Positions 11,871 to 23,032 of a stretch of DNA of 64,000 nt are shown here, piece after piece. The translations under genes and the position numbers were made by a program. Within the stretch, counting starts at the first letter, position 1; each line of letters begins with the position of its first letter. The DNA comes from Mortierella alpina (lineage: Eukaryota > Mortierellomycota > Mortierellomycetes > Mortierellales > Mortierellaceae): contig JANATF010000011.1 of NCBI GenBank assembly GCA_029449245.1, positions 372,001 through 436,000 on the forward strand, read 5' to 3'. The notes under the pieces were generated by a model. The model was not told the DNA's origin, did no database searches, and saw nothing but the letters and a program-made list of their open reading frames with translations.

Positions 11871-13195
11871 GGCTAGACGGTTAGACGAGGACTGACGAGG
11901 TCTGACGAGAGAAGGTTGAAAGTGGAGAGCTGCGTGTGACTGGGAACTGCGGAAGCAAAAAAGGGTGTTACGGAAACTTTGTGTGACGAGAGGACTGGAG
12001 AGCTCGAGAACAAAAACAGAGAAGGAAGTGTTGGAGTGCTGGAGTGGTTGTTGTTGAGCTGGGGCTGGGGGATGTGTGGGCTTGCTGCTGTGGAGGGATG
12101 GAGTGGTGTGTTTTTTGCTGGGGAGAGAAAGGAAGGGAGGAGTGGGGCGAAGGACGATAAAAAAGAAGGAACGACTGCGAGTGCGAAGTCAAGGCTTGGG
12201 TCTTTAAATAGGCCGTCCGCGATACCCGATTTTTTCATATGGGTCGATGCATCTGAGATCGCAGGCAAGCAAACGTACGATGCCCCTTGGACACTCGCCA
12301 TTGGACGGTTGTGCTCCTTGCCCGGCTGCCCATGTGGAACATATGCGGTGAGGCATATAATGTGCCTGTGGCGACGAAGCTGTACGGGTGCCGCTCATTA
12401 ATCCCTCACTTGTCCCGCCTGCAACGTGAACACAGCAGCCCAGCGTTGCTGTCTGGTCGATTCAAACACGCTGCCTCCCCCCCTGCTTCTTGGGGTGCTG
12501 CTTTTTCCCCCAATCACCCGGTCGCCCTCTGCTGGGATTGGTGTGAATGCAAGAGCGCTGCAGGAAGGACAAATTGCCACATGAGGCAAGGAGGGGCTGC
12601 TGCGGTTCATTCCAAGCATTCCAACTGTGTGCGCTCTAGCAAGGTCGACTTTCAATAGGTTAGACTCCGCAACCAGCGCAACAAAAGAAAAAAAAATGGC
12701 TCTCCTTGCTTCACAATAGGAGTCAGAGATCATGCGGCCAGACCTCTATTCTGACTGTATTGTTTTGAGGGGTTTGCCCAAGGTGGCGAATATTGCCCCA
12801 AGGGAGGTTCTGCCCGGTATTCACTCAGTCATAAAAAAAATGGCGCTCGTCAAGGGTGCCTGGCACGTGCGAGGTTTGGCAAACGGCCAGGTGTCCAGTC
12901 ATTTCTTTCGTCGAGGCAGGTGCTATCTTTGCCACGGCGGCAGCTTGGTCTACTCGAGGCTGCGATGATATGGCCAGGTCAAGATGCACGAACTGAGCGT
13001 CTACGATGGGTTGACTAGAGAGAGAAAGTCAGCGCGGACACCTAGGCATCGGCGGGCGAAGAAAAAAGCTTAAGGGTCTTCGCGCTCGCGTCTATGCGCG
13101 TCCGTCTCGAGCTCGCGCACTTTTCAACCAGCGACATTCACTCCTCGTGGATTTTGCCGTTGACATCTCATTTGCACCCCTCAGCCATTCGCATC
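11871..13195. other. Divergent intergenic/promoter region
   Basis: This lies between the start of the amine oxidase (minus) and the start of the methyltransferase (plus). It is rich in CT/GA tracts near 11990-12180. Several short open frames overlap on both strands, but none has a domain or splice support. Confidence 0.55.
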
Positions 13196-14453
13196 ATGAA
13201 CGTTCGACTAGCTTCTTTCCTCGTCCTCATTGTGGCCATCGCAGTATCACTCCGCTTCTCGTCCGGATCGACATCCCTGCTCCAAGTCCCAATCTCCATT
13301 CTCTTTGGCTTCCTGCTTGGTCTGCTCGTGGCCGAGACCCCAGTAGCCAGTCCGCTCCAGGAGCTCTGCGGGCTCAGTTCCAGACACCCCGACAAGGTCG
13401 GTTTGGACATTGTCCACTCAGAAGGAACGGCTAATAGCAAGGCAGCCAAGGCAGATCTGGACCAGAAAGTCCTCTATGGATTGCAGCACGCCTTCTTGAA
13501 TCTGGAACTCACAGGCTGGTGGTTCAACATGGGTCTGTGGGATCAAGGCCGGGGCATGCGTTTTCAGGATGCCTGCAAGGCCCTGGTCCGGAAGGTGACC
13601 AGCGACCTCGATATCGGCGAGGAGAGCCACATTCTTGGTACAAAAAAAAAAGGGCAAAATCATTCATGGCGGCGATGTCATTTGCGAGCCCAGCCAGCCC
13701 TTACTTACTTTACCCTGGATTGGATCATTGGACTACATAGACGTTGGGTTCGGCTGTGGAGACCAAGATGTTTATATGGCTCAACTTTACCGGCCAGCAC
13801 AAATTACAGGAATTACTATCGAGCCTATCCAGCACCATGTGGCTCAGGAGCTGCTCAAGCGCACAGAGCTACCAGGAACTCGTGTCCAGCTCCATGTTGC
13901 GGATGCATCATTACTTCCACAGTTTCTGAAGGAAACGCCATCAGTATTTGAGCAACCCTCATCCAAAGACACGCCTGGCAAAAGCCGCTTCACCCATGTG
14001 GTCTCTATCGACTCGGCCTATCACTACAACACTCGTGCATCGTTTCTCAAGAACGCAGCTCAAGTCCTGGAACCCAACACTGGTCGCCTGGCCATGGCAG
14101 ATATGATTCTGGCAAAACCAGCACCGACCTCATCATTCGGGAAAGGCATATTCAATGCCGTCCTTGGAGCGTTGGATGTGCCGGTGGTCAACATAAAGAC
14201 AATGGACGAGTACAAGCAGGATCTGGTGGATGCTGGGTTCGTGGACATTGAAATCGAGTGTATCGAGGATCGTGTGTTTTCAGGACTCGCGACTTTTATC
14301 CAGGATCAAACAGGGCGACTGGGTGGAATGGTCAAGCCAGGTGTTCAGTGGAATTTTTGGGGGCTTTACAAAGGACTTTCATGGCTGGATCGGTCGAAAT
14401 GGCTGCACTTTGTAGTTGTCAAGGCCAGGAATGGACCTAGCCATCAACCATAG
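13196..14453 (+). CDS. Membrane-anchored SAM-dependent methyltransferase
   Basis: Two exons, 13196-13637 and 13741-14453, give 1155 nt, or 384 aa. The N terminus is hydrophobic (two segments within residues 1-50), suggesting membrane anchoring. The catalytic fold begins at the exon junction: ESHIL joins to DVGFGCGDQD, which is motif I of class I methyltransferases (D148-V-G-F-G-C-G). Later blocks include ITGITIEPIQHHVAQ (motif II), VADAS and VVSIDSAYHYNTRASFL. The closest style is the cyclopropane-fatty-acyl synthase/Erg6/tocopherol methyltransferase group that acts on lipid substrates; the substrate is unknown. The 103-bp intron contains a 10-A run and has no in-frame stop in one frame, so gene finders may miss it and report a frameshift. 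ATG 13196 was chosen because the signal-anchor begins there; the frame is open from 13094. Confidence 0.85.
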
Positions 14454-14466
14454 CTGGTTTTCTTTA

Positions 14467-14901
14467 TTACAAAATTTCGACAGAGTGTCCAATGTCCTCA
14501 AACACCTTCTTGGCTGCCAAGGCCATGTCCTTCTTCACCAGGATGTAGTCAGTGTCATAAGTGCTAACAACAAAGACCGAGATGGCATTGTCTGCCAGTG
14601 CGCCGGACAGGTTGGCCATGATACCGACGTAGCTAAAGTCGAGAGGACCCTTGACCTTGAAGCATCGCCAGTCAGTCGAGATCTTGTGGTCGCTTTCCCC
14701 AGAGCCATTGGCGGGAATCAGCTGGTTCTCTTTGGTGTCAGGATAGTCATGAGAGATGACGAGAGAGATCTCCTCTGGGGTCTTGGTGATGCTGTACCAT
14801 GTTTGGTTGTCGATCAATGGCAGGTAAAGCGAAGCTGGCGCTGTGGGAGGAAGACGGTGGATCGTGTAAGGCAGAGGATCGAGTTCGAGTTGGAGTTTCA
14901 T
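14467..14901 (-). CDS. ACT-domain protein
   Basis: Single exon, 144 aa from the ATG at 14901 (another in-frame ATG lies two codons upstream at 14907). It looks like a small stand-alone ACT/CASTOR-fold protein. The N-terminal half carries WYSITKTPEEISLVISHD, a pattern common in ACT_7-type proteins. The C-terminal half reads VKGPLDFSYVGIMANLSGAL, then ISVFVVSTYDTDYILVKKD, matching the beta-alpha-beta ligand-binding pattern of ACT domains. Such proteins usually bind an amino acid and sense or regulate. The stop lies 13 bp from the stop of the convergent methyltransferase gene, so the two 3' UTRs must overlap. The ligand is unknown. Confidence 0.8.
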   Translation of the reverse strand: MKLQLELDPLPYTIHRLPPTAPASLYLPLIDNQTWYSITKTPEEISLVISHDYPDTKENQLIPANGSGESDHKISTDWRCFKVKGPLDFSYVGIMANLSGALADNAISVFVVSTYDTDYILVKKDMALAAKKVFEDIGHSVEIL

Positions 14902-15150
14902 GACCATTGTGTGAATAATTGTTTGTGATGCTATATTGTTCTGTTTGCTAAGAGACCTGCACAGGGAAGTTGCTCCTCCTTTATATTGATGGAAAAAAGC
15001 GAGTTGTAGAATGGAATGAGAGAGAACAATAATGAACAATGCTCGATGAACGTACTCCATTGTACTTTTCCACGAAGTATATTGAGTGTAATTTTTTCGA
15101 AACAGTGGTCTCATTCTCTGATCCAAGCCAGACTCGGTATCGATATGCTC

Positions 15151-16014
15151 TCAGGTTGCAGGCTCGATCTTTCGAAGGTCAACTTCAAGATGAGGCTGCA
15201 AGGGGGTGTCCTCTGTCGCCATCGAGAACTGGTACGAGAAGGTCTTTTGTTCGGGGTCGATCACCCATTTTCTATTCAAATCCCATCCATAGACGGTCAA
15301 TTAAGGTCAGCAATCAAGTACACTGGAAGCCTTACACTTTGTGGGGGATGTGTGCTTTACGCTGCAGAAAAACTTTTACCTTGTGAATTGGGTAACGTGC
15401 GGAGGCTACAAGAGCACGGCGGAAAACTCGTAGGCACAGTAAGAACATGTTTTCTGCACATGCATCAAAAAATGAAATCGTACGTCCATACCTTGGCGCT
15501 AGGAGATCGGACAATGCCTGTGGTTGTCCAGCTGATGGTTGTTCCTGCAATGGATCCAACCTCCACACTTGCAACACCTGCCATGAAGCACAGTTTAACG
15601 ATGCACCACCATTAGACGTCTTTAGTTTGGGGGGAGCGAGTTGAGTTCATCCCTTATCACGCCCATATGTATGAACAGGAACATACCTGTTGGCTGACTC
15701 AGAATGAGTTCGCATTTCTCCGCAGACCAACCAGGCAGGCGAATGAACCCTCTTTCTGCGTGCAAGGGTGGTCCAGGCACCACCTTGGTCTGCTGCGGCG
15801 CACCTTGTTTCTCGGACGAGGGATCTTGGACCGCGCGTCTTGTCTTTTGCGCATACTCAACAACAGGCCGTCCCAGCGGATCCTTCACAAACGTCAGCTC
15901 CTCGAAAAATTCAAAGGATGGGATGGTTGGATAGAACCCACGGCCTTTGCCGGCCCAGGTTCCTATAAGGAATTCAAGCGGGTGGGGTTTAGTGGGTGAA
16001 GAGGTGGAAGACAT
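15151..16014 (-). CDS. Nitrobindin-like heme-binding beta-barrel protein
   Basis: Four exons: 16014-15687, 15577-15492, 15405-15380 (a 26-nt microexon) and 15271-15151. They sum to 561 nt, or 186 aa. The N terminus shows the nitrobindin signature LIGTWAGKGRGFYP with FEFFEELTF. The central part has ERGFIRLPGWS and ELILSQPTG. The C-terminal strand has FSYQFSMATEDTPLQPHLEVDLRK, where H174 matches the conserved heme-ligand histidine. Nitrobindins (THAP4 C-terminal domain, DUF1794) form a ten-stranded barrel that binds ferric heme and can handle NO or peroxynitrite. Without the microexon the frame between SPSAK and the last exon is lost, so automated models are likely to be wrong here. All donors are GT. 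Family call is strong; physiological role in this fungus is inferred. Confidence 0.88.
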
Positions 16015-16262
16015 GGCTAATTGGATTTATAGTAACGTGGGAGAGGTGGAATTGTGCAAACAATGGAAGCTCATTCCGGAGATGAATGCCGACTAAGTTT
16101 TTGTGTGTGACAGCGTGCATGGATAGACATGGCTAATCCTCAGGCTCCCACACCGGCATCTCCAGGTAGTCAAGAAACGTAATCACGATAATTGTATTGA
16201 CCAGTATTGATCTATATAGGCGTGTAAGGATCGAAGATCATGTTGAACATACAAGACGCTTT

Positions 16263-17526
16263 TCAGACAGGAACTCCCACAAAACTGAGTACCACGGCTA
16301 TGCCCCCGATTATACCCCCAATCACGGCTCCAACAGCAGCTCCGAACTGTCCGAACAAGTTACCCCCAACGATACCCAACCCCAAGGCCCCGGCTCCCAT
16401 GGCACCCGCGAGAAGGAACTTGCTTGGAATCAAACTCTTATGCGAGATCTCGGTAATTGGAGGCTTTATCAACACTTCGTCTTGATTGCCCTGAGGAGCT
16501 TGATCTTCTGACGCAGATACCTCCATTCCCGGTGTAATGCCTTTGTCAAGAGGTGCCGGCTCCTGGCTGATGATACCATCTGTATTCTTCAAGTCAGGTA
16601 GCATCATGTTAAGAGAAGGACTGACTGTGTCTCCACCATTCATTGACTTGGGAGTTTCCACTGTCTCGGAGGGGGTATTCGCTTGAAGTGGAGGTACCGT
16701 TGACACGACAGGCAATGGAACCTCTGGAATGACTGGATTTGCCTCAGGCGCCGAGGGAAGGACAATAGTAGGCGCGTCGATCATGGGCTCAGGGGCCGCA
16801 TTGGGGCCACGCGCAGGTCGAAGCGCATATTCTGCTCCGAGGTCCGCCGCAGGCTGCGTCGATCCATCTAACACCTCTAATGGACCCTCACCACTTCTGC
16901 GCCTCAGTCTATTAACTTCGATATCAGGATAGATGGCAAATGGTCCAGCGTTGCCCACAAGTCTGACCCCATCCTGCGAATTGGTTTCGATGCGAACATA
17001 ATAGTCGGCAGCCTTTTGGACACTGCCAAATTTGTCTTCCTCATTGTATGGTATATTCCAGAGAAACTGGTTTTCATCCTCGTCCAGCTATTACCATTGA
17101 CAGGACTGTGTAAGTGGGTACATTGGCTTTTCCGCATGTCCGTTCCTCAGAGCAAGCATCATATTTTTTCTATCTAGCAGATTAACTCACCCCATCAGCA
17201 ATGACCTCATGGTAGTCGTATCTTATCCTGCCTTCCTGCATCTCGGGATTGTTGTAAAGGTGGATCTCCAAAGGACCTGTCGCTGTGAAGCCCTCGCAAC
17301 CGGCTGTTCCGTAGATCATGCGGACAAAACAGCCAGGGTAGTAGGCGGCACCAGGCGCTGGATTGAGGATTTGAATGCAGTTAACTTCATTGCGCTCCCA
17401 TTTTTGACGGATGTCGAACGATCGCGCTGTCAGTTGCGATGTTGGTGGGAGGGCTGGGAGAGCAAAAGTGAAGGATGGACCAAGTGCCAAGCACAGTAGG
17501 CTCAGAGGAAGCGCGAGTGGTAGCAT
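16263..17526 (-). CDS. Secreted Kre9/Knh1-like protein with glycine-zipper C terminus
   Basis: Two exons, 17526-17191 and 17087-16263, give 1161 nt, or 386 aa. The N terminus is a signal peptide (MLPLALPLSLLCLALGPSFTFA). Residues about 35-165 resemble the Kre9/Knh Ig-like fold found in cell-wall glucan-assembly proteins: NCIQILNPAPGAAYYPGCFVRM, FLWNIPYNEEDKFG and YYVRIETNSQDGVRLVGNAGPFAIYPD, which includes the usual W-x-IP strand and the F-x-I ending. A Pro/Ala/Asp-rich linker follows. The C terminus is a glycine-rich hydrophobic stretch (about residues 335-386) with GxxxG/GGxxGG spacing that looks like two packed membrane helices rather than a GPI signal. Location is probably cell surface or secretory membrane. 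Confidence 0.8.
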
Positions 17527-18196
17527 TGTCGTTAATTGTGTGCTGCTGAACCTTGTTTGGTAGGTCGCTGGTCGTCAATTTGAAGATATCAACGGTTTGT
17601 TTGTCGTTAGGTGGAGTTGAAAGTGAACAACGATAAAAAGTTCGGTGAAGGAGAGCCATGGTGCCATGGACGCAACTGATTTTTAACCGCGCGGTGTGTC
17701 GTCCTGGTTGAGTTTGGCTCCAGAGGCCCAGTTATGTATGGTATCGGCTCCTGTCGACATTAGGAAGGATACGCTACACCAGAAAGGGAGCCAGAGCCAG
17801 AGCCGACCGCAACGCGGGTCCAGTCCTGGCGTCCTGGCGTGAAGGGCAAACTGAGATTGTTCCGTGCTGACTTGGAGGCTAAAGACGCGCCAAGTGGCTT
17901 TGTCACGTAAAGTGGGCCCTTGTGACGGCTGGCCCTTGCCCCACGTATGTCGTCCTCACACCCTGTTCAAACTGCCTCCATGCGCTTGTCCGCGACTGTT
18001 CGTTCACTCTCATTCGCTACCTGCTGTCCACTCTAGTCGTCCGCTCTGTTACCTCTTCTGCGCATCAGTCGGCTCTGCTTACGGTTCGATTCAGGAAGCG
18101 CATTCTCGATTCCACTCTACGCGCTGCAACAAGCTCACAAGGGTGAACATCAGCATCAGGAACCAACAACCTACTCTCACACAATCGCTTCGTTTC
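17527..18196. other. Divergent promoter region
   Basis: This lies between the Kre9-like gene (minus) and CSN1 (plus). No gene was seen. The frame of CSN1 exon 1 is open back to 17864, but the first convincing start is at 18197. Confidence 0.55.
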
Positions 18197-20240
18197 ATGG
18201 ACCCTCGTCTCTCGCCCGACAGGACCCTTCGCTCGCCTGATTCTGGAATGATGGACACCTCTTCCGACAACCAAGGCTTCGCTGGCAGCAGCAACCCCAT
18301 GGACAGCGATGTCTACCCCGAGCACCCTCCTACTGCGGGCACCCCGTCCTCGCTTTCGAACGTGACATTGACTGCGGACGGCGGCAGCAGCACCGCCCCC
18401 GACAACAATGGCAACTCGAAGAGAAAGCGCTTTGTCAAGGTGGTCGAGGTCGATGCCCCCAATAACTTGGACCTGGACGCTTACATTGCCAATTATAAAG
18501 GTACAATCATATGTGCATCGCGTAATTAAACCTACGCCATCCAATCCGGTTTTGCTCAGACGCGTTCAACATTTTACTTGTGCTTCAAAAACAGGACACA
18601 CAAAGATTAATCGACTCGAGTTCATCGCGGACCGATGCCCCTCTCTTCAAATCGACGCTCTCAAATCCGCGATTACGGAACTCAAGACCAACCAGACACT
18701 CAATATTCCGCGGTATGCCAACCTGGTCAAAAAGTTGAATGAGGCTGTCAAATTTGGAGCGCCTGGCGGTGTTCATGTGAGCAGCGACCTACTGAACGTG
18801 GACAAGGCTTGGGCCGACAGCCAACTCCAAAAGGCGAAGCAGCAGACAGAGATGCTGGAGAGCGAACTCAAGAACTACAAAAGAAACTCTATCAAGGAGA
18901 GCATCCGGGTAAGGCTTATTACGTCCTAAAGTCATTTGCTTGACGTGCTAAAGCTCGTCTGGATCTAACACGCTCGCATAATAGATGGGCAATATTGAGC
19001 TCGGCAACCATTACTACGCGTGCGGAGATTTGACAAGCGCGCATAGGTCTTACTCTCGAACACGCGACTATTGCACAACCCCGAAGCATATCATTGAGCT
19101 TTGCATGAATGTTATCAAGGTATTACTGGCAGCTGTGCAAAGGAGATACTGCAGAACATGGAGACCGAGCTACTGGTAACTGATTCTAGCATGGCATGTT
19201 TTAATTTGGAAATAGGTCAGCATTGAATTGGGCAACTTTCCCCACGTGCTGACATATGTGGTCAAGGCCGATTCGACACCGGAGGTTGCGCAGGACAAAG
19301 ACATGACAAAGGCTAAGCTGAAGGCCGCCTCAGGACTCGCGAACCTGGATTTGAGTAAATACAGCTCTGCGGCGCGCGATTTCCTCTCCATCGGAGAAGA
19401 GTTGGTCGGACACCAGTACGGCGACGTGATCTCTGCAAACGACATCGCAGTCTATGGTGGTCTCTGCGCCCTTGCCAGCTTTAGCAGGACAGAACTCAAG
19501 CGGTTGGTCATTGACAATGTGGGATTCCGCCAGTACCTCGAGTTGGAGCCCCACATCCGCGATCTCATCCAAAGCTTCTACAACTCGAACTATACCGTCT
19601 GTTTGGACATCATGGACAAGTGGAGAGTAAGTTTACAAGTTCTTTTGCTTCAAGGAAAAAACGAAGAGTCTTGGACCTCTCATTGACCTTAGTCTCTCCA
19701 TTCCTTTAGAACGATTACCTGCTGGATATCCACCTCCACTCCCACATTGAGGCATTGTACACCAACATCCGCAAGAAGGCATTGGTTCAATTCACAAGTC
19801 CGTTTTTGACTGTGGACTTGACCAAGATGGCCAAAAGTTTTTCTACCTCGGTGCCAGAGTTGGAGAAGGAGCTCGTGTCTCTCATTATCAGTGGACAAAT
19901 CGAGGCACGGATCGACTCTCAACAAAAGATTCTGTGGGCCAAGCAGACCAACAAACGCTCTGCCATCTTTGAGCGGTCTACGGCGATGGGTCAGGATTAT
20001 GAGCGGGAAGCCAAGGGACTGGTGCTTCGAATTCAGATGATGAATCATGGGCTTGTTGTCAAAGGACCAGCGTCGGAGAAGGGTCCAGGTGGTGGAAATC
20101 TAGACAGCGCTGACTATGAACACCATCAGCGCCAGGGACGCGGCGGTCGAGGAGGACGTGATACGCAGATGTTTGCTGATACACGAACGGGTGTTTCGAA
20201 CTTTTTGAGCAACTTTACCAGAGACCGCGCTCGAGGATAG
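18197..20240 (+). CDS. CSN1: COP9 signalosome subunit 1
   Basis: Five exons: 18197-18500, 18595-18908, 18985-19119, 19216-19626 and 19710-20240. They sum to 1695 nt, or 564 aa. CSN1 is a PCI-domain scaffold subunit of the COP9 signalosome, which removes Nedd8 from cullin-RING ligases. After a disordered acidic N terminus comes the helical-repeat part ([39 protein letters not shown]). The PCI region follows: [39 protein letters not shown], then the winged-helix part [42 protein letters not shown]. The C-terminal tail is Gly/Arg-rich ([11 protein letters not shown]). Rpn7 of the proteasome is the nearest alternative, but the C-terminal block matches CSN1 better. A polyadenylation-type AATAAA is at about 20346. 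Confidence 0.9.
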
Positions 20241-20398
20241 GGGCTCAGGACGGTGAGAGGAGAGGCACGGACGATGACAATTGCAGACACGCACGCGATG
20301 TGAAAGTGGTCAGAGCACACACCGAACGTCACACTCATCAACTCGAATAAAAAAAATAACATCGATCAATCAGGAAATGTCCTTTTTATTGCAAACAC

Positions 20399-20959
20399 AT
20401 GGAGCTGCATTCACTGCTCGGACAACATCCCGGAACGTCTGCCATTGAAGAGCTTTTGGCAAAGGCAGCCAGGGAAGTAGGCAAGGGCCAAGGCTCCTCT
20501 GTTCCGCCTCCAACCATCAAAGTCTACTCTGATGCCGCCTACTACTCGTACTTGCCACTTGGGATCTCGTTAAACTATCGACCTTCAAAAGCGCTAGTGC
20601 CTTCATCTTTGGGCACTAAGGGTGATGTACCAGCGCCAGATTGCTCGTTATTGACGCTAGAGGCGGTCCATCTTTACAAAAGCCCAGCAGACAAATTCGA
20701 GACATTTCCGCTCCGGTTTACGCTATGCAAAGGAGGCGGCAGTAATAGCCCAGGGCTTGCATACGAAATAGACATGGATATGAAGGCTCATGAGATTGTG
20801 CATTTACTTGGAGAGCCAGAGGAAAAGCAAGGCGGAGGCCGTGGCGGAAACTGCTGGATTGGGTATCAGAAGTCGCTTGGTTTGGCGATTGACTTTGCTG
20901 GATCCAACTGGGAAGACCGCGACATGGTGATGTCCTGCGCGACACTCAGTGCTCACTGA
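20399..20959 (+). CDS. Hypothetical protein, 186 aa
   Basis: Single exon starting 158 bp after the CSN1 stop. Composition is that of a folded, soluble protein: no signal peptide, no TM helix, and regular hydrophobic spacing. Distinct segments are IKVYSDAAYYSYLPLGISLNYRPS, LEAVHLYKSPADKFETFPLRFTL and a C-terminal part EIVHLLGEPEEKQGGGRGGNCWIGY...LAIDFAGSNWEDRDM. I do not recognise the family. The alternation of beta-type strands and the EIVHLLGEP turn suggest a small alpha/beta fold. A GA repeat starts directly at the stop codon. Confidence 0.7.
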   Translation: MELHSLLGQHPGTSAIEELLAKAAREVGKGQGSSVPPPTIKVYSDAAYYSYLPLGISLNYRPSKALVPSSLGTKGDVPAPDCSLLTLEAVHLYKSPADKFETFPLRFTLCKGGGSNSPGLAYEIDMDMKAHEIVHLLGEPEEKQGGGRGGNCWIGYQKSLGLAIDFAGSNWEDRDMVMSCATLSAH

Positions 20960-20976
20960 GAGAGAGAGAGAGAGAC
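20957..20976. repeat. (GA)n dinucleotide repeat
   Basis: About eight GA units begin at the stop codon of the 186-aa hypothetical gene. Confidence 0.85.
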
Positions 20977-21143
20977 ACGAGCCAGAAAATAAAATTCGGC
21001 CTTTTGCCTTTTATCAGGGTCTTTGTTTTTTATGGGCTGTCTTCACCCATCATTCTCACTCTCACTCTCTCTCTCACTTTGCATTTCCCTTTCACACCTT
21101 CCACACCAAGCTCATCTCTCGTCTCTCGCCTACACCCTCCACA

Positions 21144-22124
21144 ATGGACTTGTTGTCAACAAAGCCAAGACCAGCCTCAGTGTTCACAGCCATCATACGT
21201 TCTCGCCGCATTCGAGGACTGGTGTTTTTGCTGACAGCCCTCTTGGGACTCTATGTTTTATTCCTGAGCACTACCGATCGACTGTCTCCAACACGGGACC
21301 GTGTGCAGCTGAATGGCGAAGGCGAACCTATGGACTTGACGCAGGACGGATCATCCTCGAACTTCAAAGGCGGTGAGTTGAGAATGGAGTTCATGAGCAG
21401 CCTTGACGCTTTAAGAGAGCACAGGTCACAAATCTGGCGCACCTGTGCAAGCTGGTTCTGACACTTGATGAACTATACTCTTATTTGTTAGGCGTCGTCT
21501 CGGAGCCAGCGATAGTCGTTCTAGAGAAGAGAATCCGGCAGCTGATTGATAGTAATCGAGTCATGGTCTTTTCAAAGACGTATTGCCCGTAAGTTGGACT
21601 CGAAAGGGGGGGGGGGGCATGCACTACTGTGCGTGCTTATGGATGTTACTTTCAGTATTTCAGTACCTTTAGTCATCATTGTAGCACCATGATCATTGAG
21701 CGTCACTCCAAGGCTTCTCACTCGTCAACCGTCAACTCATCATCTGTGTCGGTCTAGGTACTCTGCGGCAGCCAAAAAACTCCTTAGGAGCTACACAGAC
21801 GACTTCAAGGTTTTGGAAGTGGATCTGGAAGGTCAGTCATCAAAGCCTTTCCCTGGTTTTCTTTTACCAAAGGTTTTAGGCATATTGAAGGCGAGCGCTG
21901 TGCACAATGTACCCTAATCGAATATATGATATACTTTCAACCATATAGACCAAGATGCTGACATAAAGAGGCTGTTGACCAAGATCACGCGTGGTCACTC
22001 TACGTTCCCGTCCATCTTCTTCCAGGGCGAGTCCATTGGAGGAAAGGACAATCTGCAGGCACTAGAGGACAGAAATGAACTCAAGTCGCGACTGGAGTCC
22101 ATAGGCGTGGCGATGCTTCAATAA
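21144..22124 (+). CDS. Membrane-anchored dithiol glutaredoxin (Grx6/7 type)
   Basis: Four exons: 21144-21372, 21492-21588, 21758-21831 and 21949-22124. They sum to 576 nt, or 191 aa. Residues about 25-42 form one TM helix (GLVFLLTALLGLYVLFLS) preceded by arginines, giving a signal-anchored protein in the secretory pathway, as in yeast Grx6/Grx7. The thioredoxin-fold catalytic domain has VMVFSKTYCPYS with active-site residues C108-P-Y-S111, then AKKLLRSY, VLEVDLEDQDADIKRLL, STFPSIFFQGESIGGKDNLQAL (TVP-like loop and GG glutathione site). A CPYS site implies monothiol chemistry is possible, since the second cysteine is serine. Intron 2 contains a run of about 11 G near 21606. The splice junction between exons 2 and 3 falls inside the active-site proline codon. 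Confidence 0.9.
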
Positions 22125-23032
22125 GTTTATGAAATATAGGCTGATCTCTATAAAGGAAACAATGGAGTGTCCTTATGCCGCTCATAAAAAAGTTCAGGGG
22201 ATACTGCCTTCTGCCCATTTGCGTATCGCGCCGTTTATCCAAGTATCTTGAACTTTCAATGGTAGCATTTCATTGACTCTCATGGCTGATACTTCTTGCT
22301 ACTGTGGCTGTTGCGGCTTATGTGCTTGCAAGTGCTTGCAAGTGCTGTAAGTGTGTGGGCGATTGAAGACTGCATGTACGAGGGACGGATGCAAAGGAAA
22401 AGGTGTTTGTTTTCGGAAGAGACTGGATGCGCAGGACGCGTCTCGTATACTTGCTGCCGTGGCAACAGCACTTAAGCTGCTCACAGACAGTAGCATTGTG
22501 ATGTCCAATGGACGGCAGAGACGATCGTCCAGGTTTGATCAACAGCCAGTTGGCTGTCTCTTGTCGACACTGGCTCTCTCTTTTCTCTCTTGCCCCCGAA
22601 CATCTTAAGCTCGTCTTGCCCTTCTTGCTCTTCTTTGTCTCTTCGACTTTCTCTCTGTCACTGTCTCTCACTCTCGCTTGCCTCCTAGTCGCCGCCTTTC
22701 ACTCTCGCTCTGGACCTCACTCTACTCTATCATTCACCCGCTCTCATACTACCGCTGCTTTTCCACCATCCATCTCTCACTCTCTCTCTCCTCGTGTTGC
22801 CGCCATCCCTATCCAGCTATCTTTCACCTTCTCTCTCTCTCGTCTCGTCTCGTGTCGTTTACCTTCTGTCGTCTGTCCACTCCCTTACACGCTCTACCTT
22901 TCGTTATCTGTAAACGGTCGTCTTTTGATCGTAAGTTCATATGGCTGCTCGGCTGCTCATATCAATACAAACCCAGGGTGTTTAGCAATACAGCAAACTA
23001 CTTAACAAGCGACTTTCATTCTTTCTTGTTAG
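22125..23032. other. Promoter and leader of the XPG-Fanzor gene
   Basis: No gene was seen. A tandem TGCTTGCAAG repeat is at about 22322-22345. The region 22600-22920 is very CT-rich, as in many fungal promoters. A GTAAGT donor at 22931 and a TTGTTAG acceptor at 23031-23032 suggest a 102-bp intron in the 5' UTR, ending directly before the ATG at 23033. Confidence 0.55.

Noticed and set aside
13635-13700. Apparent frameshift pseudogene at the A10 run in the methyltransferase
   Set aside because: A GT-AG intron at 13638-13740 restores the motif and frame exactly.
22508-23005. Ser/Leu-rich open frames upstream of the XPG-Fanzor gene
   Set aside because: They come from a CT-rich tract read in several frames and overlap the predicted 5' UTR intron.
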